DNA of 64,000 nucleotides, taken from contig CP099977.1 in assembly GCA_024372495.1 (NCBI GenBank), positions 3,596,001 through 3,660,000 on the forward strand. The letters are read 5' to 3'. Made by a program: the position numbers and the translations under genes. This DNA comes from Pseudarthrobacter sp. Fe7 (GTDB taxonomy: Bacteria > Actinomycetota > Actinomycetes > Actinomycetales > Micrococcaceae). Positions 10,486 to 21,388 of this stretch are shown here, in pieces (positions within the stretch are counted from its first letter, which is position 1; each line of letters begins with the position of its first letter). Under the pieces are notes generated by a model. That model was given only the letters and a program-made list of their open reading frames with translations. It did not search any database and was not told the origin of the DNA.

Positions 10486-11670
10486 CTAGAGACTGCTGAC
10501 TGCTAAACGTTCGTGGGCGCGGGCGCGTGCCCAGCTTTCAGCATCCAGCACCGATTCCACCGTCAGCCCGGAGGAACCTGAGTGTTCGCTGAGCACGCTG
10601 TCCACGGTATCGACAATGTCGGTGAACCGGATCCGGCCGGAATGGAAGGCCGTGACCGCTTCCTCGTTGGCCGCGTTGAAGACGGCGGGGAAGGTGCTTC
10701 CCTGCTTTGCGGCGTCCTTTGCCAGCCCGACGGCGGGGAATGCTTCCGTGTCCAGAGGTTCGAAGGTCCATGTGGTGGCCTGGGTCCAGTCACACGGGCT
10801 GGCGGCGTTGGGCACGCGGCCCGGCCAGCCAAGCCCCAGGGCGATGGGCAGGCGCATGTCCGGCGGGGAGGCCTGGGCGATGGTGGAGCCGTCAACGAAC
10901 TGGACCATGGAATGGACCACGGACTGGGGGTGCACCACCACGTCGATCCGGTCCAGTGGAATATCGAACAGCAGGTGCGCCTCGATAAGTTCCAGGCCTT
11001 TGTTCACCAAAGTGGCCGAGTTGGTGGTGACCATCACGCCCATGTCCCAGGTGGGGTGGGCCAGGGCTTCCTGCGGGGTGACGCCGTGGAGTTCCTCCCG
11101 GCTCCTGCCGCGGAACGGTCCTCCGGAGGCGGTGAGGATGAGCTTGTCCACCTCGTTGGGAGTGCCCGAACGCAGGCACTGGGCAATGGCGGAGTGTTCC
11201 GAGTCCACCGGCACGATCTGGCCGTCCCTGGCCGCGGCCTTGACCAGGCTGCCGCCCACGATCAGCGATTCCTTATTGGCGAGGGCCAGGGTGGCTCCGG
11301 ATTCGAGGGCGGCGAGCGTGGGCGCAAGCCCGATGGAACCGGTGATGCCGTTGAGCACCACATCCGCCTCCATGGCGGCGATCCGGGCAGAAGCATCCGG
11401 GCCTGCCACGATGTCCGGACGGTACCCGGGCCGGCCTGCTGCGGCGGCGGCGTCGCGAATAAGCTCTTCCAGTCGTCCGGGGTCTCCGCCGGCGATTCCC
11501 ACGGCTGCCGCGCCGGTGTGGACCGCCTGCCGGGCCAGGAGTTCCAGGTTGCCGCCCCCGGCACTGAGTGCCACCACCTCGAACAGGTGCGGGGCGCCGT
11601 CGACGACGTCAATCGCCTGGGTGCCGATGGAACCTGTGGATCCGAGGAGGACGATTCTGCGTGGCTGCAT
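10486..11670 (-). CDS. dxr: 1-deoxy-D-xylulose 5-phosphate reductoisomerase
   Basis: Second enzyme of the MEP isoprenoid pathway, making MEP from DXP with NADPH. 394 residues, normal length. NADPH-binding [10 protein letters not shown] is at the N-terminus. The substrate and metal region includes [21 protein letters not shown] and [11 protein letters not shown]. It is intact, with no frame break. Together with ispG downstream it supplies the pathway; rip1 follows 17 bases later and is probably in the same operon. Confidence 0.97.
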   Translation of the reverse strand: MQPRRIVLLGSTGSIGTQAIDVVDGAPHLFEVVALSAGGGNLELLARQAVHTGAAAVGIAGGDPGRLEELIRDAAAAAGRPGYRPDIVAGPDASARIAAMEADVVLNGITGSIGLAPTLAALESGATLALANKESLIVGGSLVKAAARDGQIVPVDSEHSAIAQCLRSGTPNEVDKLILTASGGPFRGRSREELHGVTPQEALAHPTWDMGVMVTTNSATLVNKGLELIEAHLLFDIPLDRIDVVVHPQSVVHSMVQFVDGSTIAQASPPDMRLPIALGLGWPGRVPNAASPCDWTQATTWTFEPLDTEAFPAVGLAKDAAKQGSTFPAVFNAANEEAVTAFHSGRIRFTDIVDTVDSVLSEHSGSSGLTVESVLDAESWARARAHERLAVSSL

Positions 11671-11790
11671 GGGTTAAGTATCCCGCACCCGCCGTGGCCC
11701 GCTTGCGTCCTTGGCTTGCTGCGCCCTGTCCCGCTGCGGCGTGGCCTGCTGCGCCTTGACCCCCGGGTGGCCGGGCGTAACGTGGAATGC

Positions 11791-13261
11791 GTGGACTGGC
11801 TGTGGTGGTTTGACGCGCCGGAGTACGGGTTCGCCCGGCAGGTGCTGCAACGGGGTGTCGCGGCACTGTACTTTGTTGCGTTCCTGTCCACGCTGAACCA
11901 GTTCCCCGCCCTGCTCGGCGAGCGCGGACTGCTTCCGGTGCCCGGGTACCTTGCTGCGTTCACCCGCTTTCGACGTCCCACGCTGTTCCGCTGGCGCTAC
12001 TCCGACGGACTGCTGCGCGGAGTCTGCGCCGCGGGCCTGGTGGTGTCGGCGCTGCTCGTGGCCGGGCTGCCGCAGGCGGGGCCGCCCTGGGTTCCGCTGA
12101 TTGCGTTCCTGGCGCTGTGGCTGCTGTACATGTCCATCGTGAATGTGGGCCAGACGTTTTACGGGTTCGGCTGGGAAATGCTGCTCCTGGAGGCGGGCTT
12201 TACTGTTGGCTTCCTGGGCTCGAACCAGACAGAACCCCCGCGCACCATCCTGATCCTGATCGTGTGGCTGGTGTTCCGGCTGGAGTTCGGGGCCGGCATG
12301 ATCAAGATCCGCGGGGGCCGGGAGTGGCGGGACCTCACGGCCCTCTACTACCACCACGAGACCCAGCCCATGCCCGGGCCGCTGAGCCGGCAGGCGCACC
12401 TGCTGCCCAAGCCGCTGCACCGCGTCGAAGTGGTGGGCAACCACATCGCCCAGGCTGGTGGTGCCGTTCCTGCTGTTCGCGCCCCAACCGGTGGCCGGCG
12501 TGGCAGCGGGGGTGGTGGTGGTCACCCAGCTGTGGCTGGTGGCGAGCGGCAACTTCGCCTGGCTGAACTGGATGGCGATCGTCCTGGCGTTCGCCGCGGT
12601 CAGTGATCCCGTGGCGCATGCCGTCATCCCTGCCATTCCGGCGGACTGGAACGCCGCCATGGGCGCCCAGGCGGAGACCCCGGTGTGGTGGCTGGCAGTC
12701 ACCCTGGCGGCGTCCCTCCTGTTGCTGGTGCTGGGCTACTGGCCCCTGAAGAACCTCTTCTCCCGCCGGCAGCTGATGAATGCCAGCTTCAACCGGTGGC
12801 AGCTGGCCAACGCGTACGGGGCGTTCGGCACGGTGACCAGGCAGCGCATCGAAATAGTGGTGGAAGGCACGCTGGATGAGGACCCCGGCGACAGTTCGGA
12901 TTGGCGCGAGTACGGATTCAAGGGCAAGCCCGGTGACGTGCGGCGGGTTCCGCGCCAGTGGGCCCCGTACCACCTTCGGCTGGACTGGCTGATGTGGTTC
13001 CTGCCGCTGCGCAGCGTCCATGAGGAATGGTTCTACGCCTTCCTGGGCAAGCTGCTGGCGGCCGACCGGCAGATGCTGCGGCTGCTCCGGCATGACCCGT
13101 TCGACGGCGCCGCGCCGCGCTATGTGCGCGTGCGCAGCTTCCATTACCGCTTCGCCAGCCGGAAGGAGTTCCGGGAGACGGGGAACCGCTGGGTGCGGAC
13201 ACTGCTGTATGAGCCCATCCCGGCCGCATCCCTGCGGCGGCCGGAGGGACGGCAGCGGTAG
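11791..13261 (+). CDS. Lipase maturation factor family membrane protein, frameshifted
   Basis: About 489 residues when repaired. Multiple transmembrane segments and the blocks VNVGQTFYGFGWEMLLLEAG, MIKIRGGREWRDLTALYYHH and ETQPMPGPLS match the lipase maturation factor family. In vertebrates LMF1 folds lipases in the ER; the bacterial members' role is unknown. The C-terminal domain (about 330-489) is soluble and carries VPRQWAPYHLRLDWLMWFLP. The frame breaks at 12452-12456 (AGGCT for AGCT); repair gives VGNHIAQLVVPFLLF. GTG 11791 or in-frame GTG 11782 is the start. It is divergent from dxr and convergent with citE. Confidence 0.8.
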
Positions 13262-14102
13262 CTAGGCGTCCACGGCGGCGCGGCGGACGATCTCCTGGGC
13301 GTGCTTGAGGATGGGGCCGTCGATCATCTTTCCCTGGTACTGGAAGACTCCCGACCCGGCCGACGCTGCAGCGTCCAGCAGGGCACGGGCTGCGGCGACC
13401 TCGTCCTGCGAGGGTGCATAGGCTTTGCGGACCACGGCCGCCTGGCTGGGATGGATGCAGGCCTTGGAGCTGAAACCGGAGGCCACGGCATCAGCCGCTT
13501 CGACCGCCAGCCCGTCGAGGTCCGGGATGTTGGTGTACACGGCATCCACCGCTTCCTTGCCGTTGGCCCGCGCTGCCAGGAGCACTGACGAGCGTGCGTG
13601 CAGCGCCACCGTCCGGTAGCCGCCGTCGTCCTCCCGGCTGGACGTACCACCCAGGCTGGCCAGCAGGTCCTCGGCCCCCCACATCAGGCCCACCACGTTG
13701 GGGGCGGCGGCGATGGCAGGGGCGTTGATGACACCCAGCGCTGTTTCGCAGAGCGCGATCACCTGGTAGCCCTCCAGTGCCTTGAGCTGGCCGGCACTCT
13801 CCGCCTTGGCCAGCATCACGGTGCGGTACGGCGTGTGGGCCAGGCAGTGCATGTCTTTTTCGAAGTCCTCGGTGCCGACCGGATTCACCCTGACAATAGT
13901 GCAGCTTGGTTCAAGCTCCGGTTCCACGCCCGTGGTGCCCAGGCTGGGCCAGGATCGCTCCACGGGCACGCTGCTTGTCCGCCGGAGCCACCGCGTCTTC
14001 AAGGTCCAGAATGACGGCGTCCGCCCGGGCGGCGGCCTTCTGGTAGCGCTCCGGGCGGTCGGCGGGGCAGAAAAGCAGGGCGGGGCCCATCACAAAGGTC
14101 AT
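13262..14102 (-). CDS. citE: CitE-like HpcH/HpaI aldolase/citrate lyase, frameshifted
   Basis: About 279 residues when repaired. A TIM-barrel lyase acting on acyl-CoA thioesters: GPALLFCPADRPERYQKA, VILDLEDAVAP (Mg2+-binding acidic pair) and VRVNPVGT mark the CitE group. The frame breaks at 13941-13945 (AGGCT for AGCT). In M. tuberculosis the homologue in the same operon position (Rv2498c) has been reported as an (R)-specific beta-hydroxyacyl-CoA lyase of leucine breakdown. That role is likely here by position. It is last gene of the operon, four bases after maoC. Confidence 0.85.
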
Positions 14103-14106
14103 AAGG

Positions 14107-14674
14107 CTATTCTCCGATGTTTTGGCCGCGTTGCGCTTCCAGGTGCGCCTGCCGGGTCCACATCAGGCAACTGCGGGTGGCCCTGGCCACCACCGTCCCG
14201 TCCTGGTTGCGGCCGGTATGCTCCATGGTCACGATGCCCTGCCCGGGGCGTGAGGCCGAGAGCCTCCTGCCGGTGATGACGGTCTCCGTGTACAACGTGT
14301 CCCCGTGGTACAGCGGATGGGGAAAGGAGACATCCGTCAGGCCCAGGCCGGGCAATGATGGTCCCCTGCGTCAGTTGGGTGACGGACTGGCCCACCATGG
14401 TAGCCAGGGTGAACATGGAGTTCATCAGCCGCTGCCCGAAAGGCTGCCCGGCGCTCCAGGCTGCGTCCAGGTGCAGCGCCTGGGTGTTCATGGTCAGCGT
14501 GCTGAACAGGACGTTGTCCGTTTCCGTCACGGTCCGGCCGGGACGGTGCGCGTAGACCAGGCCGTCCTCCAGTTCGTCGAAGTAGAGGCCCCGCTGCTCG
14601 ATGACCCGGCGGCCGGCGTTGTCCGCTGGGTTGCTGCCAGTTGAATTGCTGCCGGTGGGTTCATTGACGGTCAT
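14107..14674 (-). CDS. MaoC-like acyl-CoA dehydratase, frameshifted
   Basis: About 188 residues when repaired. Hot-dog-fold hydratase/dehydratase: [19 protein letters not shown] holds the hydratase-2 type active-site region, and [19 protein letters not shown] the closing strand. The frame breaks at 14345-14349, here AGGCC for an expected AGCC, a variant of the common error in this window. Repair gives QGTIIARLGLTDV. ATG 14674 overlaps the scoB stop (ATGA). In the equivalent mycobacterial operon the MaoC protein (Rv2499c) acts with CitE; a 3-methylglutaconyl-CoA hydratase role is inferred. Confidence 0.83.
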
Positions 14675-15453
14675 ACGGTGAGTTCCCGGTCTTCCTCGAA
14701 CAGGTCCGCACCGGTGGCGGCCACCACGTCCTCCACGGAGACGTTGGGGGCCAGTTCGCTCAGGACCAGCCGTGACCCGCCCCCGTCCCGCACGACGTCG
14801 ATGACGGCCAGGTCCGTGATGATCCGGTCCACGCAGCCCTTGCCGGTCAGCGGCAGCGAACATTCCCGGACGATCTTGGGATTGCCGTTGCGGTCAACGT
14901 GCTCCATCATCACGATCACGCGCTTGGCGCCGAACACCAGGTCCATGGCCCCGCCCATGCCCTTGACCATCTTCCCGGGGATCATCCAGTTGGCCAGGTC
15001 CCCGTTGGCGGCCACCTCCATGGCCCCCAGGACGGCGACATCCACATGGCCGCCGCGGATCATGCCGAAAGACGCGGCCGAATCGAAGAACGCTGCCCCC
15101 TTGTTGACCGTGACAGTTTCTTTTCCGGCGTTGATCAGGTCCGGATCGATGGCGTCCTCTGCCGGGTAGGGGCCCACGCCCAGGATCCCGTTCTCCGAGT
15201 GCAGCACCACCTCCACCCCGTCCGGTATGTAGTTGGGAATCAGGGTGGGCATCCCAATGCCAAGGTTCACGTACTGGCCGTTGCTCAGTTCCCTGGCCAC
15301 GCGGGCGGCGAGCCCGTTGCGGTTCCAGCCCTTCGTTTCGGTCACCGAGGTGGAGTCACCGGGCCCGGCATGCTGCTGGGAACCGGCCCGCCGGTACTCA
15401 GGCCGTACGGCTTCGGGCCGGGGCGCTTCAGGGCTGTTGGGGTCCATGGTCAT
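14671..15453 (-). CDS. scoB: 3-oxoacid CoA-transferase subunit B
   Basis: About 260 residues. [14 protein letters not shown] and the catalytic-glutamate region [13 protein letters not shown] identify the beta subunit of a succinyl-CoA:acetoacetate-type CoA transferase. [19 protein letters not shown] follows. ATG 15453 overlaps the scoA stop (ATGA). The first 40 residues are Pro/Ala-rich and atypical; a later start is possible. With scoA it would activate or dispose of acetoacetate from leucine breakdown. Confidence 0.92.
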   Translation of the reverse strand: MTMDPNSPEAPRPEAVRPEYRRAGSQQHAGPGDSTSVTETKGWNRNGLAARVARELSNGQYVNLGIGMPTLIPNYIPDGVEVVLHSENGILGVGPYPAEDAIDPDLINAGKETVTVNKGAAFFDSAASFGMIRGGHVDVAVLGAMEVAANGDLANWMIPGKMVKGMGGAMDLVFGAKRVIVMMEHVDRNGNPKIVRECSLPLTGKGCVDRIITDLAVIDVVRDGGGSRLVLSELAPNVSVEDVVAATGADLFEEDRELTV

Positions 15454-16218
15454 GCTCCTGCCTGCTTGAGTGCGACGGTCCGCTTTTCGATCCGTTTCTC
15501 CCCGTTCTGCGCCAGGACCACCCGCTGGACGAAAATGCCGGGGGTATGGATGTGTTCCGGGTCCAGTTCGCCGGGCTCCACGAGTTCCTCCACCTCGGCG
15601 ATGGTGATCTTTCCGGCCATGGCACACAGCGGGTTGAAGTTCATGGCCGTGGCGTGGAACACCAGGTTGCCGTGCCGGTCGCCTTTCCAGGCGTGCACCA
15701 GCCCGAAGTCCGGCGTGAGCGACTCTTCCAGGACGTAGTCCACTCCCCCGAACGAGCGCACTTCCTTCGGTGCCGAGGCGACTGCGATCCCGCCGTTGGC
15801 GTCGTACTTCTGCGGCAGGCCGCCGTCGGACACCTGCGTACCCACCCCCGCCTTGGTGTAGAAGGCCGGAATGCCGGCGCCGCCGGCCCGCAGCTTCTCT
15901 GCCAGCGTGCCCTGTGGAGTAAGCACCACTTCGAGGCTCGCCGGCGAGGTACTGGCGGGCGAACTCCTTGTTCTCGCCCACGTAGGAGCTGATGGTGCGG
16001 CGGATGCGGCCATCGCGGAGCAGGATGCCGAGTCCCCAGTCGTCCACGCCGCAGTTGTTGCTGACGGTCTCAAGGTCCGCGGTCCCGGCCCGGTGCAGGG
16101 CGTCGATCAGGGCCACCGGAATTCCGCAAAGGCCGAATCCGCCCACGGCGAGGGAGGCACCGTCGGGAATGTCCGCCACGGCTTCATCAGCGCTGGCAAC
16201 AACCTTGTCAATCATCAT
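15450..16218 (-). CDS. scoA: 3-oxoacid CoA-transferase subunit A, frameshifted
   Basis: About 255 residues when repaired. [20 protein letters not shown] is the CoA-transferase alpha glycine loop, and [18 protein letters not shown] follows. The frame breaks at 15934-15938 (AGGCT for AGCT); repair gives [25 protein letters not shown] in continuous frame. The C-terminus [10 protein letters not shown] ends at TGA overlapping scoB. Forms the heteromeric transferase with ScoB. Confidence 0.92.
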
Positions 16219-16260
16219 TGATCCTTTCAGGCCGGCTGGAGTCCTGCGTGCTGCGAACCG

Positions 16261-17424
16261 CTACAACCCCAGTTCGCGGGCGATCAGCATCAGCTGGACC
16301 TCCGTGGTGCCCTCCCCCACTTCAAGGATCTTGGAGTCGCGGTAGTGGCGTGCCACGGTGAACTCGTTGATGAAGCCATAGCCGCCGAATACCTGGGTGG
16401 CATCCCGCGCGTTGTCCATGGCCGCCTCGCCTGCGACCATCTTAGCGATGGCCGCCTGGGTCTTGAACGGCTTGCCGGCGAGCATCCGTGCGGCGGCGTC
16501 GTAGTAGGCAAGGCGCGCCGTATGGGCCCGCGCTTCCATGCGTGCGATCTTGAAGGAGATGGCCTGGTACTTGCCGATTTCATGGCCAAAGGCCCGGCGC
16601 TCGCGGGCGTACCTGACAGACTGGTCAACGCAGCCCTGCGCGGCGCCGGTGGCCAGGGCTGCGATGGCGATCCGGCCCTCGTCCAGGATGGAGAGGAAGT
16701 TGGCGTAGCCTCGCCCTTCCGTGCCCAGCAGGTTTTCCTCGGGCACCCGGACGTCTTTCAGGGTCAGGGGGTGGGTGTCCGATGCGTTCCACCCCACCTT
16801 GTTATACGGCTTTTCCGCTTTGAAGCCAGGGGTGTCGGTAGGCACCAGGATGGTGGAGATGTCCTTCCTGACGGTGCCGTCTTCGCGTTCCGCCTGCCCC
16901 GTGACGGCGGTGACGGTGACCAGCCGGGTGATGTCGGTTCCGGAGTTGGTGATGAACTCCTTGTTGCCGTTGATCACCCAGTGGCCGCCCTCGCGCCTGG
17001 CGTGGGTCTTGGTGCCGCCGGCGTCCGAGCCCGCCTCCGGTTCAGTGAGCCCGAACCCCGCGAGCGCCTGGCCGGAGGCCAGCATCGGCAGCCATTCCTC
17101 CTTTTGGGCCTGGGTGCCGAACCGGTACACCGGCATGGCACCCAGGGAGACGCCGGCCTCAAGCGTGATCGCGACGGACTGGTCCACGCGGCCAAGCTGC
17201 TCCAGCGCGAGCGCCAGGGCGAAGTAGTCTCCGCCCATTCCGCCATATTCCTCCGGGAACGGCAGCCCGAACAGGCCCATCTCCGCCATCTGCTTCACCA
17301 CCCCGTAGGGGAAGCTGTGCTCTTCATCGTGCTTGGCGGACACCGGAGCCACCACGTTGTCCGCGAAATCGCGCACGGTATCGCTGAGGTCCTGGTATTC
17401 ATCGGTAAGTTCAAAACCGGTCAT
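16261..17424 (-). CDS. Acyl-CoA dehydrogenase, probably isovaleryl-CoA dehydrogenase
   Basis: 387 residues, intact. FAD enzyme oxidising acyl-CoA at the alpha-beta bond. It shows FGLTEPEAGSDAGGTKTHA, the C-terminal FGGYGFINEFTVARHYRD and the end EGTTEVQLMLIAREL. Its place between a 3-methylcrotonyl-CoA carboxylase pair and CoA transferase suggests isovaleryl-CoA as substrate, like fadE19 in Mycobacterium. Two bases separate it from accA1, so it is in the same operon. Substrate is inferred from context. Confidence 0.9.
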   Translation of the reverse strand: MTGFELTDEYQDLSDTVRDFADNVVAPVSAKHDEEHSFPYGVVKQMAEMGLFGLPFPEEYGGMGGDYFALALALEQLGRVDQSVAITLEAGVSLGAMPVYRFGTQAQKEEWLPMLASGQALAGFGLTEPEAGSDAGGTKTHARREGGHWVINGNKEFITNSGTDITRLVTVTAVTGQAEREDGTVRKDISTILVPTDTPGFKAEKPYNKVGWNASDTHPLTLKDVRVPEENLLGTEGRGYANFLSILDEGRIAIAALATGAAQGCVDQSVRYARERRAFGHEIGKYQAISFKIARMEARAHTARLAYYDAAARMLAGKPFKTQAAIAKMVAGEAAMDNARDATQVFGGYGFINEFTVARHYRDSKILEVGEGTTEVQLMLIARELGL

Positions 17425-17426
17425 GG

Positions 17427-19627
17427 TCAGGCTCCTTCGCCTTGGTCTTCGCCTAAAGCTGCGTCTGTGTCTGTATGTGCGGAATTGGATTCCGCCGGAT
17501 GGGGGTGGATGGTGGCCAGGACCTGGTCGGCCTTCACAAGGTCACCGGTGCGGGCCGTCAGGTGGACCGTTCCGGCCAGGGGCGCCACCAGGTGGTGCTC
17601 CATCTTCATGGCCTCCACTGACAGCAGGACCTCCCCTGCCTGCACCGTGTCCCCGTCGCTGACGGGCACGGCCACCACGGTTCCGGGCATCGGCGAGCGC
17701 ACTTCGGGATCGGCCGCACCTTCCTGGCGCTGGACTGCCGACAGTACCCGTTCCAGCCGTGCTTCCCGGGTCAAGAGTTCAAGCCGGCAGGACCAGCCGT
17801 CGTTGCCGAGGAAGAGCTGGGTGGGCCGGCCGGGCGTTACTGCCGCCTGGTACTCCCGCGCCGCCCCGCCGAGGGTCAGGACGGCGCCGCCATCCGCCAG
17901 GCGCAGTGAGGCGCTGCGCTGCGGGCCGCCGTCGACAGCAACCACTGCAGCGGCTCCACGAGTGGGACTGCCGGTGACCTGCACGGTTGCCACGCCGCCG
18001 TCGGGCGTTCCCAGCCTGATAGGCGCGGCGCCGGTGCCCCAAGGCGCCAGCCGTTCCTGCTTTGCCATGGACCGGACGCGTGGGGCGGGCTGCTCTGCGC
18101 CTCCATACTGAGGGCGTACAGCGCGGCGGCCACCAGCTCCGGTTCATCGATGCGCCGGAATTCCAGCGCGGGCAGCTTCCGTTCGATCAGCCCCGTATCC
18201 AGGCGCCCGGCGCAGACATCGGGATCGCCCAGCAGGAGCCGCAGGTATTCGACGTTGGTGTCGATGCCCAGGGCCGTGTAGCCGGACAGGGCCGCGTCCA
18301 GGGAAGCCAACGCCACGCCACGGTCCTCTCCCCAGGCGATCACCTTGGAGATCATGGGGTCGTAGTGCGCGGAGAGTTCCAGGCCTTCCACCAGGGAAGA
18401 GTCCACCCTGACCCGGCTGTCCGTGCCGGAAGACAGTTCGTCCAGGCTGGAGGACAGTGCCGGTGGACGGGAGGAAGTTCTTCTCGGGCACCTCGGCGTA
18501 GACCCGCGCCTCCACCGCATGCCCGGAGAGTTCGACGTCGGCCTGCCGGAGCGTCAGTTCTGCACCGGCGGCGATCCGCACCTGCCATTCCACCAGGTCA
18601 ATGCCCGTGACCATTTCGGTGACCGGGTGTTCCACCTGCAGCCGGGTGTTCATCTCCATGAAGAAGAACTCATCCGGTGCATTGTCCGACACCAGGAACT
18701 CCACGGTTCCAGCTCCGGTGTAGTTGACGCTGCGGGCCGCGTTGCAGGCAGCTTCCCCGATCCTGGCCCGGACTTCGGAACCGTTGGGAAGGCCCTCCAG
18801 CAGGGGCGACGGGGCTTCCTCGATGACTTTCTGGTGCCGCCGCTGCAGGGAGCATTCGCGCTCGCCCAGATGGATGACGTTGCCGTGGGCGTCAGCGAGC
18901 ACCTGGACCTCGATGTGCCGCGGGGTGGTGACCAGGCGTTCCAGGAACAGGGTGTCATCACCAAACGCGGCTGCCGCCACACGCCGGGCCGTGGCCAGGG
19001 CAGCGGGCAGGTCCGCCGCATTTTCAACGATGTGCATGCCTTTGCCGCCACCACCCGCGGACGGCTTGATCAGCAGTGGAAAGCCGACGGCGGCCGCCGC
19101 CTCCCCCAACTCGCTGTCCGTCATGCCGGGTTTGGCGACGCCGGGGACCACGGGCACGCCGTACCCGGCCACATGGTTCTTCGCGCGGATTTTGTCTCCC
19201 ATGACGTTCAGCGCTTCCACGCCGGGGCCGATGAAGGCGATGCCGGCCCTCTCCAGCGCCCGGGCAAAGTCCGCGTTTTCGCTCAGGAAGCCGTAGCCGG
19301 GGTGGACCGCTTCGGCGCCGGACTGCCGGCATGCTTCGAGGATGGCGTCAATGCTGAGGTAACTTTCGGTTGCCGCGGCGGGACCGATGCGAACGGAAGC
19401 GTCAGCTTCGCGCACATGGCGGGCGCCGGCGTCGGCATCGCTGTAGACGGCCACCGAACGGATCCCCAGGTGGCACAGGGTGCGGATGACCCGGCACGCG
19501 ATTTCACCGCGGTTGGCCACCAGGACGGTGCCGAAAAGGTTGCTGCCGCCGGTCTTCCCGGTATCGCCCTCACGGGTGGCCTCCCCGGGGTGCGTTGCTG
19601 CATGGCGGTGTTGGTCTGCATGGTCAT
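17427..19627 (-). CDS. accA1: Acyl-CoA carboxylase alpha subunit (biotin carboxylase plus BCCP), three frame breaks
   Basis: About 733 residues when repaired. N-terminal biotin carboxylase: [20 protein letters not shown]-grasp loop [30 protein letters not shown] and [18 protein letters not shown]. The C-terminal biotin carrier has biotinyl lysine in [10 protein letters not shown]. Three errors break it: a missing G/C in the C4G4 run 19583-19590 (repair: [19 protein letters not shown]), AGGCT at 18444-18448, and a missing base near 18092-18096 (repair: [17 protein letters not shown]). Start ATG 19627 lies seven bases after accD1. With accD1 it carboxylates a branched acyl-CoA, most likely 3-methylcrotonyl-CoA. 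Confidence 0.92.
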
Positions 19628-19634
19628 TGCTGGC

Positions 19635-21242
19635 TCACATCCGGAAGAGGCCGAAGGAGGTCTCCGGCAAGGGGGTGCGGGAGACGACGTCGAGGGCCAG
19701 GCCCAGGACGGTGCGGGTATCAGCAGGGTCGATGACGCCGTCGTCCCACAGCCGCGCAGTTGAGTAGTAGGGACTGCCCTGGTCCTCGTACTGCCGGCGG
19801 ATGGGTGCCTTGAAGGCTTCCTCGTCGCCTGCCGCCCAATCCTCCCCCGCCGCTTCGTACTGGTCCCGCTTCACGGTGGCCAGCACGCTCGCGGCCTGGT
19901 TCCCGCCCATCACCGAGATCCGGGCAGCGGGCCACATCCACAGGAACCGGGGCGAATAGGCGCGGCCGCACATGGAGTAGTTCCCGGCGCCGAAGGAGCC
20001 GCCGATGACCACCGTCAGCTTCGGAACGCGGGCAGTGGCGACAGCGGTGACCATCTTGGCCCCGTTCTTGGCAATGCCGCCCTGTTCGGCGTCCCTGCCC
20101 ACCATGAATCCGGAGATGTTCTGCAGGAACAGCAGCGGGATACCGCGCTGGTCGCACAATTCAATGAAGTGCGCACCCTTGAGCGAGGACTCGCTGAACA
20201 GCACGCCGTTGTTCGCCACGATCCCTACGGGGTGTCCGTCGATCCGGGCAAATCCCGTAACCAAAGTGATGCCGTAGTCCTTCTTGAATTCATGGAACCT
20301 GCTGCCGTCCACCAGCCGGGCAATGACTTCGCGGACGTCGTAGGGTGCGTTGACGTCCGTGGGCACGGCACCGTAAAGCTCCTCCGGGTCCACGGCGGGT
20401 TCGACGGCGGGTTCCACCTGCCAGGCGGGCGCGGCGGCAGGCGGCAGGGTGGCAACGATGTCCCTGATGATCTGCAGGGCATGTTCGTCGTTTTCCGCCA
20501 GGTGGTCGGTGACCCCGGAAATCCTTGAGTGCACCTCTCCGCCGCCCAGTTCCTCGGCGGTGACAATTTCCCCGATGGCCGCCTTTACCAGTGGCGGGCC
20601 GCCCAGGAAGATGGTGCCCTGGTTCCGGACGATGACGGTTTCGTCACTCATGGCGGGGACGTAGGCGCCGCCGGCCGTGCAGGACCCCATGACGGCGGCG
20701 ATCTGCGGAATCTTGGCTGCGGAGAGGCGTGCCTGGTTGTAGAAGATCCGGCCAAAGTGGTCCTTGTCCGGGAACACCTCGTCCTGTTTGGGCAGGAAGG
20801 CGCCGCCCGAATCGACCAGGTAGATGCAGGGCAGCCGGTTCTCCAGGGCGATCTCCTGGGCTCGGAGGTGCTTCTTCACCGTCATCGGGTAGTAGGTGCC
20901 GCCCTTGACGGTGGCGTCGTTGGAGATGACCAGGACCTGCCGGCCGTGCACCAGGCCAATCCCGGCGATGACGCCGGCGCCCGGTGCGTCATCCCCGTAC
21001 ATCCCGTTGGCCGCGAGGGGCGCGATCTCCAGGAACGGGCTGCCATCGTCCAGCAGCTGGTCGATCCGGTCCCGCGGCAGCAGCTTGCCCCGGGCGATGT
21101 GGCGGTCCCGCGACTTTTGGGGACCGCCCAATGCGGCATCCGCCAGCTTCTTCCGCAGCTCCCCGGCGAGCGAGACCTGCTCGTCCCGGTTGGCATGGAA
21201 GGATTCGCTTGCGGGATCGAGCCGGGTGGCCAGGGTCTCCAT
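19635..21242 (-). CDS. accD1: Acyl-CoA carboxylase beta subunit (carboxyltransferase)
   Basis: About 535 residues, intact. [20 protein letters not shown] is the usual N-terminus of 3-methylcrotonyl-CoA carboxylase beta; [19 protein letters not shown] and [18 protein letters not shown] form the acyl-CoA site, and [20 protein letters not shown] the carboxybiotin side. ATG 21242 is preferred; GTG 21278 is in frame. It is first gene of the operon accD1-accA1-acyl-CoA dehydrogenase-scoAB-maoC-citE, facing a TetR gene across a region with several repeats. Confidence 0.94.
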   Translation of the reverse strand: METLATRLDPASESFHANRDEQVSLAGELRKKLADAALGGPQKSRDRHIARGKLLPRDRIDQLLDDGSPFLEIAPLAANGMYGDDAPGAGVIAGIGLVHGRQVLVISNDATVKGGTYYPMTVKKHLRAQEIALENRLPCIYLVDSGGAFLPKQDEVFPDKDHFGRIFYNQARLSAAKIPQIAAVMGSCTAGGAYVPAMSDETVIVRNQGTIFLGGPPLVKAAIGEIVTAEELGGGEVHSRISGVTDHLAENDEHALQIIRDIVATLPPAAAPAWQVEPAVEPAVDPEELYGAVPTDVNAPYDVREVIARLVDGSRFHEFKKDYGITLVTGFARIDGHPVGIVANNGVLFSESSLKGAHFIELCDQRGIPLLFLQNISGFMVGRDAEQGGIAKNGAKMVTAVATARVPKLTVVIGGSFGAGNYSMCGRAYSPRFLWMWPAARISVMGGNQAASVLATVKRDQYEAAGEDWAAGDEEAFKAPIRRQYEDQGSPYYSTARLWDDGVIDPADTRTVLGLALDVVSRTPLPETSFGLFRM

Positions 21243-21288
21243 CGACGGTTCCGTCCTTGTATGGTCCGGGCCGGCCACAGGCCAACTC

Positions 21289-21333
21289 GGTTAGTGACTA
21301 ATAACTGAAATTCAGGTTAGTCTCCATTAACTG
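21289..21333. promoter_or_regulatory. Two direct 19-bp repeats between accD1 and tetR
   Basis: GGTTAGTGACTAATAACTG (21289-21307) and GGTTAGTCTCCATTAACTG (21315-21333) share 15 of 19 bases and are 26 bases apart. Each has an imperfect inverted structure (GTTA...TAAC), and the first contains the palindrome TTAGTGACTAA (21291-21301). They lie upstream of accD1 and are good candidates for tandem regulator sites on the liu-type operon. The regulator is probably the adjacent TetR. Confidence 0.6.
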
Positions 21334-21351
21334 TGATGTCCAACACATCAC
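21333..21351. promoter_or_regulatory. Inverted repeat within the tetR promoter
   Basis: GTGATGT-CCAAC-ACATCAC, perfect seven-base arms with a five-base spacer. A TAGAAT at 21360-21365 could be the tetR -10 element, which would place this repeat in its core promoter. It differs in sequence from the two repeats next to it, so it may serve a different protein. Confidence 0.5.
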
Positions 21352-21388
21352 CGCCTTGCTAGAATCTGCGTCGGCTCGAGGAGGAAAA

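Noticed and set aside
10582..11790. Open frame leading into the lipase-maturation-factor-like gene
   Set aside because: It is antisense to dxr. The real start is GTG 11791 (or 11782), where the family sequence begins.
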